Assembly: GCA_902622655.1 (NCBI GenBank)
Contig: CACNQY010000007.1
Coordinates: 1 to 46,804, forward strand
Direction of reading: 5' to 3'
Source of the DNA: an uncultured Pelagibacteraceae bacterium
Lineage (GTDB): Bacteria > Pseudomonadota > Alphaproteobacteria > Pelagibacterales > Pelagibacteraceae
DNA: 46,804 bases
This document shows, piece by piece, positions 29,943 through 39,153 of the stretch. Under the pieces are notes generated by a model, which was not told the origin of the DNA, searched no databases, and saw only the letters and a program-made list of their open reading frames with translations. The number at the start of each line of letters is the position of its first letter. Position 1 is the first letter of the stretch. A program made the translations under genes and the position numbers.

Positions 29943-30427
29943 TGAAAATAAAAGAAAATGATTTATTACCAAATTCTGAGATTTTTATACTCGAGTCAGG
30001 AGAGCCAACAAAAACAAATGTTGAGAATTTTTTTAAAAATAAAAAAGTTATTTTATTTGGTGTGCCAGGTGCATATACATCAGTGTGTTCTAAAAAGCAC
30101 CTACCTAGCTATATTAATATGTATGACAAATTTAAGGAGAAAGAAATAGATCATATAATTTGTTTATCTGTTAATGATCCTTTTGTTATGAATGCTTGGG
30201 GAAAAGAAAATAATGTTGATGATAAAATTATTATGTTAGGAGATCCTTTTTTAAATTTTACAAAAGATATAGGTGCAGATGTTGACAAAAGTGGAAGAGG
30301 GTTAGGGATAAGGTCAAATAGATACACCATGTTTGTAGACAATATGAAAGTAATTAAACTTCAAGAAGAGAAGGATACAGGAACTTGTGAAATTTCAGCG
30401 GCAGAAAATTTTATTAAATTAATCTGA
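29942..30427 (+). CDS. Peroxiredoxin, Prx5 (type II) family
   Basis: This 161-residue thiol peroxidase reduces peroxides with a glutathione/glutaredoxin or thioredoxin partner. The active site is in FGVPGAYTSVCSKKHLP near residues 38-54, with the peroxidatic Cys in TSVC and the usual ordered Pro and Thr. A further Cys lies in KDTGTCEISAAENF near the end, a possible resolving residue. It is coupled to thrC by TAATG and converges on rnhA with a nine-base overlap. Confidence 0.94.
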   Translation: MKIKENDLLPNSEIFILESGEPTKTNVENFFKNKKVILFGVPGAYTSVCSKKHLPSYINMYDKFKEKEIDHIICLSVNDPFVMNAWGKENNVDDKIIMLGDPFLNFTKDIGADVDKSGRGLGIRSNRYTMFVDNMKVIKLQEEKDTGTCEISAAENFIKLI

Positions 30428-30844
30428 ATTAGCAGCTCTTTTAGCTAACAAATCAACCTCTTCATTTAATGGATTTCCATCATGGGCTTTTACCCAGATC
30501 CACTGGATGTCTAAAAATTTAGTCAAATTATATAATTCAATCCACAAATCTTTATTTTTTACATCCTCTTTTTTTGATGTTTTCCAATCGTTGCTTAACC
30601 ATGTATTAATCCATTCAGTTATCCCGTTTTTTACATATTGAGAATCTGTATAAATTTTTATTTTAGGACCAGATTTAATTCCTCTTAAAGCATTTATTGG
30701 AGCTAATAGCTCCATCCTATTGTTTGTTGTATTTTTTTCACTTCCACTAATTATTTTTTTTTTATTATTTTCATTAATTATTGCAGCCCAGCCTCCGCTA
30801 CCAGGATTTGTTAAACAAGACCCATCTGTATAAATTGTAATCAT
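30419..30844 (-). CDS. rnhA: Ribonuclease HI
   Basis: RNase HI cuts the RNA strand of RNA-DNA hybrids. The 141-residue protein is of standard length, and the four acidic metal ligands are in YTDGSCLTNPGSGGWA near residue 5, NRMELLAPINAL near 42-53, IYTDSQYVKNGITEW near 61-75 and EEVDLLAKRAA near the end. It is the last gene of the long leftward run and is coupled to thrB by TAATG. RNase HII (rnhB) is also in the window, at the right edge. Confidence 0.97.
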   Translation of the reverse strand: MITIYTDGSCLTNPGSGGWAAIINENNKKKIISGSEKNTTNNRMELLAPINALRGIKSGPKIKIYTDSQYVKNGITEWINTWLSNDWKTSKKEDVKNKDLWIELYNLTKFLDIQWIWVKAHDGNPLNEEVDLLAKRAANSD

Positions 30845-31809
30845 TAATTCAAATAGTCCTTAAATGTATTTAAATTATTATGTGTTAGTAGTTTTTGATA
30901 ATATTCATTAGGGTCTTTAATTTTAATTAAAGCTGTTTTTGGCGTATTCGAGAAGTCATAAAGTCTAGTTAATAGGTATCTAATTGCAGCTCCTCTGCAT
31001 AAAGTATTTAGAGAATTTTTCTCTTTTAAGGATATTTTTTTTATACTTTCGTATCCTTTAATTAAACTTTTTATTTTTTGTTTATTCATTAAAAATTTTT
31101 TATTTTTATTATCAAAGCATAATGCATTGATACAAATAGCGATTTCATACATAAAATAGTCATTAGCTGCAAAGTAGAAATCAATTATTCCTGATAGTTT
31201 GTTTTTTTTGAAGAAAATATTGTCTATAAATAAATCACCATGAATAATACCTTTTGGTAATTTTTTTGGCCAATTTTTTCTTATATTTTTTAAGTTATTT
31301 TTTAAAAAATTTTTTAAATTTGAGGTTTTTTTTAAGTTAAACTTAATACTATTTAATAAGGGTTCTAAGTTATTAATTCCCATTGAATTCTTTCTATTTA
31401 ATTTTATTTTTTTTGTTATTAGATGCATTTTTGCTATCGATTTTCCTATTGCATAGCAATCAATAGCTTTTAATAATTTTTTGTCTTTACCCTCCAAAAA
31501 TGAAACGATGCATGCGCTCTTATTCCTTAATTTAATTAAATAATCTTTGTCATAGGTTTTAAGTGGTTTAGGACAACTTATTCTAGATTTATTTAATATA
31601 TCCATTAATTCCATAAAAAAAGGAATATCTTTTTTAGAAACTCTTTTTTCGAATATTGTTAATATATATTTTTTATTTTTAGATTTGAGTAAATAATTTG
31701 TATTCTCAATGCCTTTTTTAATTCCATGAAAGCTTACTATTTTTTCAATATTGAAATTATTATTTATAATTGAGATATCCCTTTTACTTATCTTGGTATA
31801 GACAGCCAT
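30844..31809 (-). CDS. thrB: Homoserine kinase, aminoglycoside-phosphotransferase-like type
   Basis: ThrB of this type phosphorylates homoserine ahead of threonine synthase. The 321-residue protein begins MAVYTKISKRDI, has FHGIKKGIENTNYLL near residues 28-42, the catalytic loop GIIHGDLFIDNIFF near 183-196 and the metal-binding GIIDFYFAANDYFMYEIAI. This is the APH fold found in alphaproteobacteria, not the GHMP fold of enterobacterial ThrB. It abuts ispH with no gap and overlaps rnhA by one base. Confidence 0.94.
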   Translation of the reverse strand: MAVYTKISKRDISIINNNFNIEKIVSFHGIKKGIENTNYLLKSKNKKYILTIFEKRVSKKDIPFFMELMDILNKSRISCPKPLKTYDKDYLIKLRNKSACIVSFLEGKDKKLLKAIDCYAIGKSIAKMHLITKKIKLNRKNSMGINNLEPLLNSIKFNLKKTSNLKNFLKNNLKNIRKNWPKKLPKGIIHGDLFIDNIFFKKNKLSGIIDFYFAANDYFMYEIAICINALCFDNKNKKFLMNKQKIKSLIKGYESIKKISLKEKNSLNTLCRGAAIRYLLTRLYDFSNTPKTALIKIKDPNEYYQKLLTHNNLNTFKDYLN

Positions 31810-32754
31810 TTAATTGAGCTTATTAGGAACTTTGAAAACTACATTTTCTTTAATAATTTCTATTTCATCGATTGTTATAGAAAAATTGTTTTTTAACTCA
31901 TTAATAAAATTTTTAACTAAAATTTCTGGAGCAGAGGCACCAGACGATACACCAATAGTTCCGCAATTTTCAATTTCTTCGAAAGGTATTTCACTCTCAG
32001 AATGTATCAAATGCGCATTTTTACAACCAGATTTTTTTGCTACCTCAACCAATCTCACTGAATTTGAAGAATTTCTGCTTCCAATAACAAAAAACATGTC
32101 ACAATTTTTAGCAATTTCTTTTACAGCCATTTGCCTATTTGTAGTTGCGTAACAAATATCTTCTTTCATCGGCTCTTTAAGATCTGGAAATTTTCTTTTT
32201 AAAACATTTATTATATCTTTTGTATCATCAACTGATAATGTCGTTTGGGTTATATAAGCAATTTTTTTATCTTTATCTATTTGATAATTTTCTGCTTCTT
32301 CTTCATTTTGAACAAGATCTATAGATCCTTTTTTAAGTTGACCCATAGTTCCAATTACCTCTGGATGATTTTTGTGACCAATTAAAATAATATGATAACC
32401 AGCTTTATAAAGATTCTCTGCTTCTCTGTGAACTTTAGATACTAAAGGACAAGTAGCGTCTATGTAGGTCATTTCATAGTTACTTGCATCCTCTGGAATT
32501 TGTTTAGGAACACCATGAGCTGAAAAAATTACAGGTCTTGATTTGTCTTCTATTTCCTCAAGTTCTTCCACAAATACTGCACCTTTACTTTTTAAATTAT
32601 CAACAACATGTTTATTGTGTACTATCTCATGACGGACATATACTGGTGCTCCGTATTTTTTAATAGATTTTTCTACTATTTCAATAGCTCTTTCTACGCC
32701 AGCACAGAAACCCCTAGGTGCAGATAATAATATTTTCAATTCTTTATTTTTCAT
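31810..32754 (-). CDS. ispH: 4-hydroxy-3-methylbut-2-enyl diphosphate reductase
   Basis: IspH is the iron-sulfur enzyme of the last MEP-pathway step, giving isopentenyl and dimethylallyl diphosphate. The 314-residue length is standard. The three cluster cysteines are in APRGFCAGVERAIEIV near residue 17, IDATCPLVSKVHREA near 102 and EDICYATTNRQ near 200; the substrate His residues are in RHEIVHNKHVV and GHKNHPEVIGTMGQ. It overlaps blh by 11 bases, and its product feeds the carotenoid route encoded just upstream. Confidence 0.98.
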   Translation of the reverse strand: MKNKELKILLSAPRGFCAGVERAIEIVEKSIKKYGAPVYVRHEIVHNKHVVDNLKSKGAVFVEELEEIEDKSRPVIFSAHGVPKQIPEDASNYEMTYIDATCPLVSKVHREAENLYKAGYHIILIGHKNHPEVIGTMGQLKKGSIDLVQNEEEAENYQIDKDKKIAYITQTTLSVDDTKDIINVLKRKFPDLKEPMKEDICYATTNRQMAVKEIAKNCDMFFVIGSRNSSNSVRLVEVAKKSGCKNAHLIHSESEIPFEEIENCGTIGVSSGASAPEILVKNFINELKNNFSITIDEIEIIKENVVFKVPNKLN

Positions 32755-33679
32755 TTTTCTCTAATAAATATTCCAGCAATATATGTGGAAAGGTTAAAGA
32801 CGCCAAACCTATAAATATTACTTTTAATATTGAGCTATCTAAATTATTTCCATTATTTAATAAATAAAGGCTTATTAAGCAAAATACACCTGTTAAAATT
32901 GTCAGTGGAATAGCCTTTTTCACAAATATTTTAAATCCATTTAATAAATTATTACCATCTAGTTCTAGAGCTAGAGAAATTGAATGTCTGATTGAGTGTA
33001 AAAAACAAAAATAAATAGTGAATGCCAAAAGAGGAGACAAATAATAATTTAAAATTATTATTGAGAAGAAGTCTAAAAAAATTGTAAACTTTATCACTTC
33101 AAATTTATTTAAGAATAAAAAAATACTAGATAGTGTACTAACAAAAATTCCAATTTCGATTATTTTATTAGCCTCAACAAAGCTAAGGATTGAGTAAAAA
33201 ACTTCATTATCAATTAGTAACAATTTAAAAATATTTACTGTATCCTGAAAATGAAAATATAATGGAGCTAGAACAATTAAAAAACCTTTAAAAAAATATA
33301 ATATTTCTGTCAAATAAGATTTACTTAAAAATAAAAATTCTGTGTCTTCTTTACCAAAATGGTAAGAGGCAACTATTAAAAATAATATTAAAGTTATTGA
33401 TGGGAGAAGAATCCAAGTAAAAATAATCATTAAGGCTGTTAGAATATAGAGTAAATAAAAAAGGTAAGTGTGTTGAATATTAAATAATTCTAAAAGCTTT
33501 TTTCCTTTTATATGATCAAGTGAACCATGTGATACACCTATAGTTAAAATAAGAAATAAACACAAAATTGTTGAAATATTTATATTGTTAAATTTAAAAA
33601 TTAAAACAGAGAAAATATTTACAGTAAAGAAAAAAATAAATGAATGATTTAAATTTATTTTTTTTATATTACGACTCAT
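32744..33679 (-). CDS. blh: Brp/Blh family beta-carotene 15,15'-dioxygenase
   Basis: Blh cleaves beta-carotene into two molecules of retinal, the chromophore of proteorhodopsin. The 311-residue membrane protein has several hydrophobic segments and the family's iron-binding His set: GVSHGSLDHIKGKKL near residues 48-62, ASYHFGKEDTEF near 105 and CFLHSIRHSISLALEL near 225. It sits at the end of crtI-crtB-crtY-blh, one base after crtY. No opsin gene is in the window, so the partner rhodopsin is inferred to be elsewhere. Confidence 0.93.
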   Translation of the reverse strand: MSRNIKKINLNHSFIFFFTVNIFSVLIFKFNNINISTILCLFLILTIGVSHGSLDHIKGKKLLELFNIQHTYLFYLLYILTALMIIFTWILLPSITLILFLIVASYHFGKEDTEFLFLSKSYLTEILYFFKGFLIVLAPLYFHFQDTVNIFKLLLIDNEVFYSILSFVEANKIIEIGIFVSTLSSIFLFLNKFEVIKFTIFLDFFSIIILNYYLSPLLAFTIYFCFLHSIRHSISLALELDGNNLLNGFKIFVKKAIPLTILTGVFCLISLYLLNNGNNLDSSILKVIFIGLASLTFPHILLEYLLEKNEK

Positions 33680-33680
33680 A

Positions 33681-34745
33681 TTAAATTATTTCCTTGAGAA
33701 ATTTCCACTTGGGCATTTTTAGGATAATTTCTAAATCTTCAAAAAAATTACTTTTATTCGATAAAAAATTAATTGCAGTTTTAGATTTAGAATCAAAAAC
33801 TTTGAAAAATATATTACCCATTTCAGCTGAATTATTTTTAAGAACTTTTAATAAAATTTTATCTAAAAAATCGTATTTACTTTGAATTTTGTATAAGTTA
33901 ACATTTTTAATATTTTCAATGTTTTCTCTTATATATCTACTTTGTTCTTGTATATTTAAGAAAGTGTAACCTGTGCTTAATCTAGTCATATCTCCTGCTG
34001 CACCTATATAAATTTCATTCAATTTTTTTTTATTATTCTGTCTAAAAAGTGGGATTGCACCTGTTTCTTTATAATTTACTCTACAATTTCTTATATTTAA
34101 GTGTTTACTCAAATAATCATCAATTTGTTTGTCATAATCTTTGAGTTTTTCGTCATTAAGATCTGATATCCATGTAGTTTCAATTAATGCATTTCTTTTT
34201 GTAAACGGTAGCGTATAAAAAAAATGAACTTTATTTCTTTGATCACATGCAAAATCCATTAAATTAAATATTTCATCATCAAAAAAATCTTTATCAGTCT
34301 CTATTTCGACTCCACAAAAATGTTGCCATAACTCACTTTGCTTATTTTCGATTTTAGGAACACTATTAAACTTAAATGCAGTTGTTGCATCTACTTCATT
34401 TATATTTTTAAAGAAGTGAATATTTTTATTTAATCTCAATCTTGAAAGTATTTTTTCATAAAATAATCCACTGTCAATTGCCTGATAAGGAGTTGTGGGG
34501 CACTCTAAATATTTAGTTTTATTTGGTGTATTTATTGTAAAATTATCCCAGCTTTTTTTAACGCAGTCCTCAAAGTTGTGTGAAAAAACTTTCCAAAAAG
34601 ACCAAGTTTTGTCTCTCTTATAATCATCTCTTGGCTCAATGATTGCTAAAGTTTTATCTTTTAATTTATCAAAAATTTCCAATTCATAAGCCAAAGAGAG
34701 CCCTGCGCAACCCCCACCTATAATTATATAATCAAATTCTTTCAT
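33681..34745 (-). CDS. crtY: Lycopene beta-cyclase (CrtY type)
   Basis: CrtY closes both ends of lycopene to give beta-carotene, using reduced FAD as a non-consumed cofactor. The 354-residue flavoprotein starts with the dinucleotide site YIIIGGGCAGLSLAYEL, then DKTWSFWKVFS near residue 46, PYQAIDSGLFYEKIL near 87, and PFTKRNALIETTWIS near 182, the last being a CrtY hallmark. The C-terminal AAGDMTRLSTGYTFLNIQEQS binds FAD. Its start overlaps crtB by 14 bases. Confidence 0.95.
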   Translation of the reverse strand: MKEFDYIIIGGGCAGLSLAYELEIFDKLKDKTLAIIEPRDDYKRDKTWSFWKVFSHNFEDCVKKSWDNFTINTPNKTKYLECPTTPYQAIDSGLFYEKILSRLRLNKNIHFFKNINEVDATTAFKFNSVPKIENKQSELWQHFCGVEIETDKDFFDDEIFNLMDFACDQRNKVHFFYTLPFTKRNALIETTWISDLNDEKLKDYDKQIDDYLSKHLNIRNCRVNYKETGAIPLFRQNNKKKLNEIYIGAAGDMTRLSTGYTFLNIQEQSRYIRENIENIKNVNLYKIQSKYDFLDKILLKVLKNNSAEMGNIFFKVFDSKSKTAINFLSNKSNFFEDLEIILKMPKWKFLKEII

Positions 34746-35583
34746 CTAAATTTATTTCTTCATTAATCAGATTGTGATCATGTTCAATATTATCATCATT
34801 TTTACTTATAAGTGATAACTTAATTAAATCAAAAATAGAAAAAAAAGTTTCAATTATTTTTTCAATATTTGAAACATAAATTTTCCCAGATTCTTTATAA
34901 TTTTCTAAGTTTTTTTTATTTAAAATATTATATCCTATTTTTCTATAAACTCTTCTCGCAACTAGAATAGAAAATCTAAAAGTAATTGGAATTTCCTTTA
35001 TTGAGTAAAAGGAGTTATTATAAAATTTTTCTGAAAGTTTGATTGTAGTCTCAATATCCTCAAAACTTTCATTAATATAAGATCTGTTATTTTTTCTGTC
35101 CTCAACTACATCTCGAGAAATATTTGTTAATTGCATTGCAATTCCTAAATCAATTGCAGATTTCAGAGATGTTTTTTTGTTAACATTCAATATTTTAGCC
35201 ATCATTAATCCCACAGTGCCAGCTACTCTGTATGAATATATTAACAGTTCTTTTTTTGAATTTAGTTTAACAACTTCTTTGATATCAGAATTAATACCTT
35301 CAAGTAAATCATCAACAATTTTTCTAGATATATTGAATTCATCTATCAGATCCCACATATTTTTAATTATTGGATCATCATAATTTTTATTTACAAAGTT
35401 ATTTCTAAATTTAATAAAATTATTTTTTTTTGCTTCAATTTTGTTTTCATCATCCGCAATATTATCTGCTACTCTACAAAAATCATAAAGCACAGAGCAT
35501 TTTTTATAGGTTTCTTTTGGTAAAAAAAACCCTGCCCAATTAAATGATTTTGCATAAATAGCTAAATAATTCCTAGATAACAT
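34732..35583 (-). CDS. crtB: Phytoene synthase
   Basis: CrtB condenses two geranylgeranyl diphosphates to phytoene, the first committed carotenoid step. The 283-residue protein has the two Asp-rich motifs of the squalene/phytoene synthase fold: FCRVADNIADDENK near residues 31-44 and DLGIAMQLTNISRDVVEDR near 139-157, followed by RSYINESF. Geranylgeranyl diphosphate synthase (crtE) is not beside it. It overlaps crtI by one base and crtY by 14, so the order crtI-crtB-crtY-blh is a tightly coupled unit. Confidence 0.96.
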   Translation of the reverse strand: MLSRNYLAIYAKSFNWAGFFLPKETYKKCSVLYDFCRVADNIADDENKIEAKKNNFIKFRNNFVNKNYDDPIIKNMWDLIDEFNISRKIVDDLLEGINSDIKEVVKLNSKKELLIYSYRVAGTVGLMMAKILNVNKKTSLKSAIDLGIAMQLTNISRDVVEDRKNNRSYINESFEDIETTIKLSEKFYNNSFYSIKEIPITFRFSILVARRVYRKIGYNILNKKNLENYKESGKIYVSNIEKIIETFFSIFDLIKLSLISKNDDNIEHDHNLINEEINLDERI

Positions 35584-37043
35584 TATAATAATTTATCTAA
35601 AACTTTCGCTGAAGACAGAACACCAGGAACTCCAGCACCTGGATGTGTACCAGCACCAACAAAGTACAAACCATCATATATTTCTGATTTATTGTGAAAT
35701 CTGAAGTATGCTGATTGTGTAAATTTAGGTTGGATTGAAAATCCAGATCCATATTTTGTATTTAATTCTCTCTCAAAGTAATCAGGAGTAAGATAAAAAT
35801 CATTGACTATATTATTTTTAAGATCTGGCATCAAATCTTTTTCCATTTTATCAATTACAAGATTTTTCATTTTCTCACCTTCAATTTCCCAATTTATTTT
35901 TGACTGATTATTAGGAACTGGCACTAAAACATAGAAACAATCATTTCCTTCTGGAGCCATAGTTTTGTCGGTTGCTGTGGGTCTATGTAGATAATAGCTG
36001 ATATCATTATTTAATTTTTTCTTATTAAATATATCATCAAGATGTTCCTTATATTTGTTTCCAAACTTTATTGTATGATGCTCAACATTGTCATAAATTT
36101 TCTTTGTACCAAAATAGTAAACAAATAAACCCATTGAATATTCCATTCGTTTTTTTTTCCAATTAAATAACATTGAACTTTTGCGGTCTTTACTCAACAT
36201 TTTTTCGTAAAATGCTGGTGGATCTGCATTACAAATAACATTATCTGCATCAATTAGATTTTCATTATTTAATCTTACAGCACTTATTTTATTGTTTTTT
36301 GTAATAATCTCTGTTACTTCGCTATTTTTTATTATTTTAATACCGACCTCATTCATTAATTTTTCAAAACCTTTAATTATATTTCCTGTTCCTCCTATTG
36401 AATAATGTATTCCCCATTTTTTCTCTAAAAAAAGAATTAATCCGTAAATAGACGTAGTAGTAAAAGGATTTCCACCAACTAGTAAAGGATGCATGCTAAG
36501 CATTCTTCTTAATTTTTCATTTTTTATAAAAGATGACACTAATGAGTAAACTGACTTATAGCTTTTAAGTTTCAGGAGAGCAGGTAATTGTTGCATCATT
36601 ACAAAAGGTTTATTAAATGGTACATCTGCAAGCTCTGAAAAACCTTTATCAAATATTTTTTCTGTGAAATTAACTAATTTTTCATATCCATTTACATCTT
36701 CATTACTAAGCTTTTCAATTTGATATTTCATTTCTTTTTCGTCACCTGAATAGTTGAATTTAGTTTTATCCTCAAAAATAAATTGGTACCAAATTTTAAG
36801 CGGAGTTAGGTCTATATAATTTTTAGGGTCTTTATTAAATAATTCAAACAGTTCATTAATTAAGTAAGGTGCAGTAATCACCGTTGGTCCAGCATCATAT
36901 GTAAATCCATTTTTTTTAAAAACTCTAGCTCTACCACCTAGATCCGGATGTTTTTCAATTAATATTACTTTATGTCCTTTAGCTTTAAGTCGTAGTGCTG
37001 CTGCAATTCCACCAAATCCTGATCCAATGACTATAGAGTTCAT
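35583..37043 (-). CDS. crtI: Phytoene desaturase
   Basis: CrtI uses FAD to introduce four double bonds into phytoene, forming lycopene. The 486-residue protein starts with the Rossmann motif VIGSGFGGIAAALRLKAKG and EKHPDLGGRARVF, then TYDAGPTVITAPYL near residue 50. The C-terminal block FYFVGAGTHPGAGVPGVLSS-like region (FVGAGTHPGAGVPGVL here) is diagnostic for CrtI. It is the first carotenoid gene, 39 bases behind atpF on the same strand with no terminator visible in that gap. Confidence 0.97.
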   Translation of the reverse strand: MNSIVIGSGFGGIAAALRLKAKGHKVILIEKHPDLGGRARVFKKNGFTYDAGPTVITAPYLINELFELFNKDPKNYIDLTPLKIWYQFIFEDKTKFNYSGDEKEMKYQIEKLSNEDVNGYEKLVNFTEKIFDKGFSELADVPFNKPFVMMQQLPALLKLKSYKSVYSLVSSFIKNEKLRRMLSMHPLLVGGNPFTTTSIYGLILFLEKKWGIHYSIGGTGNIIKGFEKLMNEVGIKIIKNSEVTEIITKNNKISAVRLNNENLIDADNVICNADPPAFYEKMLSKDRKSSMLFNWKKKRMEYSMGLFVYYFGTKKIYDNVEHHTIKFGNKYKEHLDDIFNKKKLNNDISYYLHRPTATDKTMAPEGNDCFYVLVPVPNNQSKINWEIEGEKMKNLVIDKMEKDLMPDLKNNIVNDFYLTPDYFERELNTKYGSGFSIQPKFTQSAYFRFHNKSEIYDGLYFVGAGTHPGAGVPGVLSSAKVLDKLL

Positions 37044-37082
37044 TTTATTAATTTATAGCTTTTTTAGAAAATTGTAAGTGTA

Positions 37083-37580
37083 TTATGAGTTAATTTTTTT
37101 TAACTCTTCTTTAGTTTCATCTAAATTTTTTTGAAACACAGCATCTAATTTTGACTTGTCTACAGATGTAGTTATTATTTTTTTAACTGAGTTTACAGCA
37201 ATCCTTATAGATGCATCCTTAATTTCTTTTAAGGCAGTTTCTTTCATCTGACTTATTTTATTTTCTGCCAAATTTTTCTTAATTTCTGATGACTTATGAA
37301 ACTTATCATTCATTTCAATTATCAATTTATCAGCATCTTTTTTGGCATTCTCAAGAATTTCGTTACTAACAGAATGTGCTGTATCTAATTTTTTTTGTGA
37401 ATTATCTAATAGTGTTTTTGCCTCTGTCCTTAATTTTTCACTTTCATCAATTTCATTTTTAATTTCAGATATCATTTTATCTAATATTTCAGAAACTTTT
37501 TGAGGTATCTTAAGATAAATTAAAAGTCCAAAAAAAATTATAAATGATACGGCTACCCAAAAAGTTGCATCAATTGCCAT
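37083..37580 (-). CDS. atpF: ATP synthase Fo subunit b
   Basis: Subunit b is half of the peripheral stalk linking Fo to F1. The 165-residue product starts MAIDATFWVAVSFIIFFGLL, a membrane helix with short periplasmic end, followed by a long charged helix rich in Lys and Glu. The ATG at 37580 is chosen because GGAG lies nine bases ahead; the frame extends 13 codons further but only within the upstream gene. It overlaps the b' gene by 11 bases. As in other alphaproteobacteria the F1 genes are elsewhere. Confidence 0.95.
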   Translation of the reverse strand: MAIDATFWVAVSFIIFFGLLIYLKIPQKVSEILDKMISEIKNEIDESEKLRTEAKTLLDNSQKKLDTAHSVSNEILENAKKDADKLIIEMNDKFHKSSEIKKNLAENKISQMKETALKEIKDASIRIAVNSVKKIITTSVDKSKLDAVFQKNLDETKEELKKINS

Positions 37581-38160
37581 AGTATTTATCTCCATTTCTT
37601 TTAGACAGATCCTCAACAATTGCAGATATGCTACTATTATTTACCTCAGCTCCTATAAGTTTTTGTAATAACTCAGATGAAGTCTCAATAGCTATTTTAT
37701 TTATTTTATTTGGCGCATTCTTTCTCAATGTATCTATTTCTTTTTCAGCTTCAGCAATTTCTTGATCAATTTGCTTATCAAGAACTTCTCTTTTTGCATT
37801 AATATCTTTTATCGCTTTTTCCCTTGCTTGATTAAATATGCTATTAGCCTCAAGTTTGCTTTTAGATATAATTTCATCATATTCTTTAAGCTTTGCATCA
37901 CTATCTACTCTTTGTTTTTCAGCAGCCTCAATATTTTCTAATATTTGAGATTTTCTCGATTCTAGGTTGTTGCTAATTTTTGGCAGTATCAGTTTAGATA
38001 AAACTAAATACATTATACCAAAAGTAAGTGTTAACCAAAAAATTTGAGAAACCCAAAACTCTGGATTTAATTGAGGCATACCTCCGCTTTCAGCTGCAAA
38101 AGCTTCATTAATAAAAAAGAAGCTAAAAAATATTGACTGAAAATATATTTTTTTAAACAT
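37570..38160 (-). CDS. atpF': ATP synthase Fo subunit b'
   Basis: This 196-residue paralogue of subunit b gives a hetero-dimeric stalk, as in photosynthetic and other alphaproteobacteria. A hydrophobic stretch ending NEAFAAESGG looks like a cleavable signal peptide; then MPQLNPEFWVSQIFWLTLTF begins the real membrane anchor, followed by a long charged coiled-coil helix. The ATG at 38160 is preferred over an in-frame TTG at 38175, which would overlap atpE. Cleavage would leave the N-terminus in the periplasm, the orientation expected for this subunit. Confidence 0.93.
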   Translation of the reverse strand: MFKKIYFQSIFFSFFFINEAFAAESGGMPQLNPEFWVSQIFWLTLTFGIMYLVLSKLILPKISNNLESRKSQILENIEAAEKQRVDSDAKLKEYDEIISKSKLEANSIFNQAREKAIKDINAKREVLDKQIDQEIAEAEKEIDTLRKNAPNKINKIAIETSSELLQKLIGAEVNNSSISAIVEDLSKRNGDKYYGN

Positions 38161-38164
38161 CAAC

Positions 38165-38392
38165 TTAAAACGCAAAAAGAATGATTAACGCAACTACTAA
38201 TCCGAATAAACCTGTAGCTTCTGCAAGTGCGAAACCTAAAAGCAAGTTAGGAAATTGTTTTTGAGCTGCAGATGGATTTCTCATTGCACCAGATAAATAA
38301 TTTCCAAAAATTATTCCAATACCAACACCGGCTCCAGCTAAAGCAATTGCCGCTAAACCTGCTCCGATCATTTTTGCTGCTTCTAATTCCAT
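38165..38392 (-). CDS. atpE: ATP synthase Fo subunit c
   Basis: Subunit c forms the proton-driven rotor ring. The 75-residue product is two helices joined by the polar loop GAMRNPSAAQKQFPN; the proton-binding carboxylate is Glu58 in FALAEATGLFGL. The first helix has the Gly-rich AGAGVGIGIIFG packing motif. No Na-binding pattern is evident, so a proton ring is inferred. A near-perfect ribosome site precedes it (see 38398-38405), in keeping with the many copies of c needed per enzyme. Confidence 0.99.
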   Translation of the reverse strand: MELEAAKMIGAGLAAIALAGAGVGIGIIFGNYLSGAMRNPSAAQKQFPNLLLGFALAEATGLFGLVVALIILFAF

Positions 38393-38397
38393 TATAT

Positions 38398-38405
38398 CCT
38401 CCTCT
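38398..38405 (-). promoter_or_regulatory. Strong ribosome binding site of atpE
   Basis: The minus strand reads AGAGGAGG ending five bases before the atpE ATG. Most genes in this window have weak or no Shine-Dalgarno sequences, so this one stands out and fits the high stoichiometry of subunit c in a shared transcript. Confidence 0.85.
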
Positions 38406-38409
38406 GTTA

Positions 38410-39144
38410 TTAATGGTGTAAATTTAATGCATCATTTAAATAGATGCAGGTTAAGATTGCAAAAACATAAGCTTGAAGAAAAGCAACTAAGATCTCCAAA
38501 CCTGTTAACGCAACCGAAAAACTAAGTGGAAGCCACCCACCTACTATTCCAAGACTAATTACAAAGCCTCCGAAAACTTTCATCATTGTATGACCAGCCA
38601 TCATATTAGCAAACAATCTAACTGATAAACTTATTGGTCTACTCAAATAAGAAATAATTTCTATAACAACGATCAATGGGAGTAAAACTGCAGGCACTCC
38701 ACTTGGGACAAATAATTTTAAATATCCAAATCCATGTTTAATAAAGCCAATTACAGTCACTCCAATAAATATAAATGCTGCAAGCATGAAGGTTACAATA
38801 ATATGACTAGTTACAGTGAAAGTATAAGGTATCATTCCAAACATGTTGCAAAATAAAACAAACATAAATAAAGAAAATATAAATGCAAAGTATGGTTTTG
38901 CTTTTGAACCAGCTGTGTCGCTAATCATTTTCGAGACAAAAGTGTAGCTGAGTTCTGCTAATAATTGAATCTTGTTTGGCAGTATTGAGTTTTTTTTAGA
39001 ACCTATGTTGAAAATTAATAAAATAGATATGGTACTTAAAATCATGAACAAACTTGCGTTTGTAAATGATATGTCGAGTGCTCCAACTTTGATTTCAGGT
39101 CCAATTCTATAAACATCGAATTGGGACATAGGATTTGCTGCCAT
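38410..39144 (-). CDS. atpB: ATP synthase Fo subunit a
   Basis: Subunit a holds the two proton half-channels next to the c ring. The 244-residue protein has five or six hydrophobic helices, with the essential Arg in SLSVRLFANMMAGHTMMKVF near residues 175-194 and the late LEILVAFLQAYVFAILTCIYL. It lies between atpI and atpE in the usual Fo order. Confidence 0.98.
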   Translation of the reverse strand: MAANPMSQFDVYRIGPEIKVGALDISFTNASLFMILSTISILLIFNIGSKKNSILPNKIQLLAELSYTFVSKMISDTAGSKAKPYFAFIFSLFMFVLFCNMFGMIPYTFTVTSHIIVTFMLAAFIFIGVTVIGFIKHGFGYLKLFVPSGVPAVLLPLIVVIEIISYLSRPISLSVRLFANMMAGHTMMKVFGGFVISLGIVGGWLPLSFSVALTGLEILVAFLQAYVFAILTCIYLNDALNLHH

Positions 39145-39153
39145 AGTATATAA

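Noticed and set aside
32744..33679. Possible proteorhodopsin, given several membrane helices beside the carotenoid genes
   Set aside because: The His-rich motifs are those of the Brp/Blh dioxygenase, and there is no rhodopsin helix G pattern with a Schiff-base lysine. No opsin gene is present in the window.
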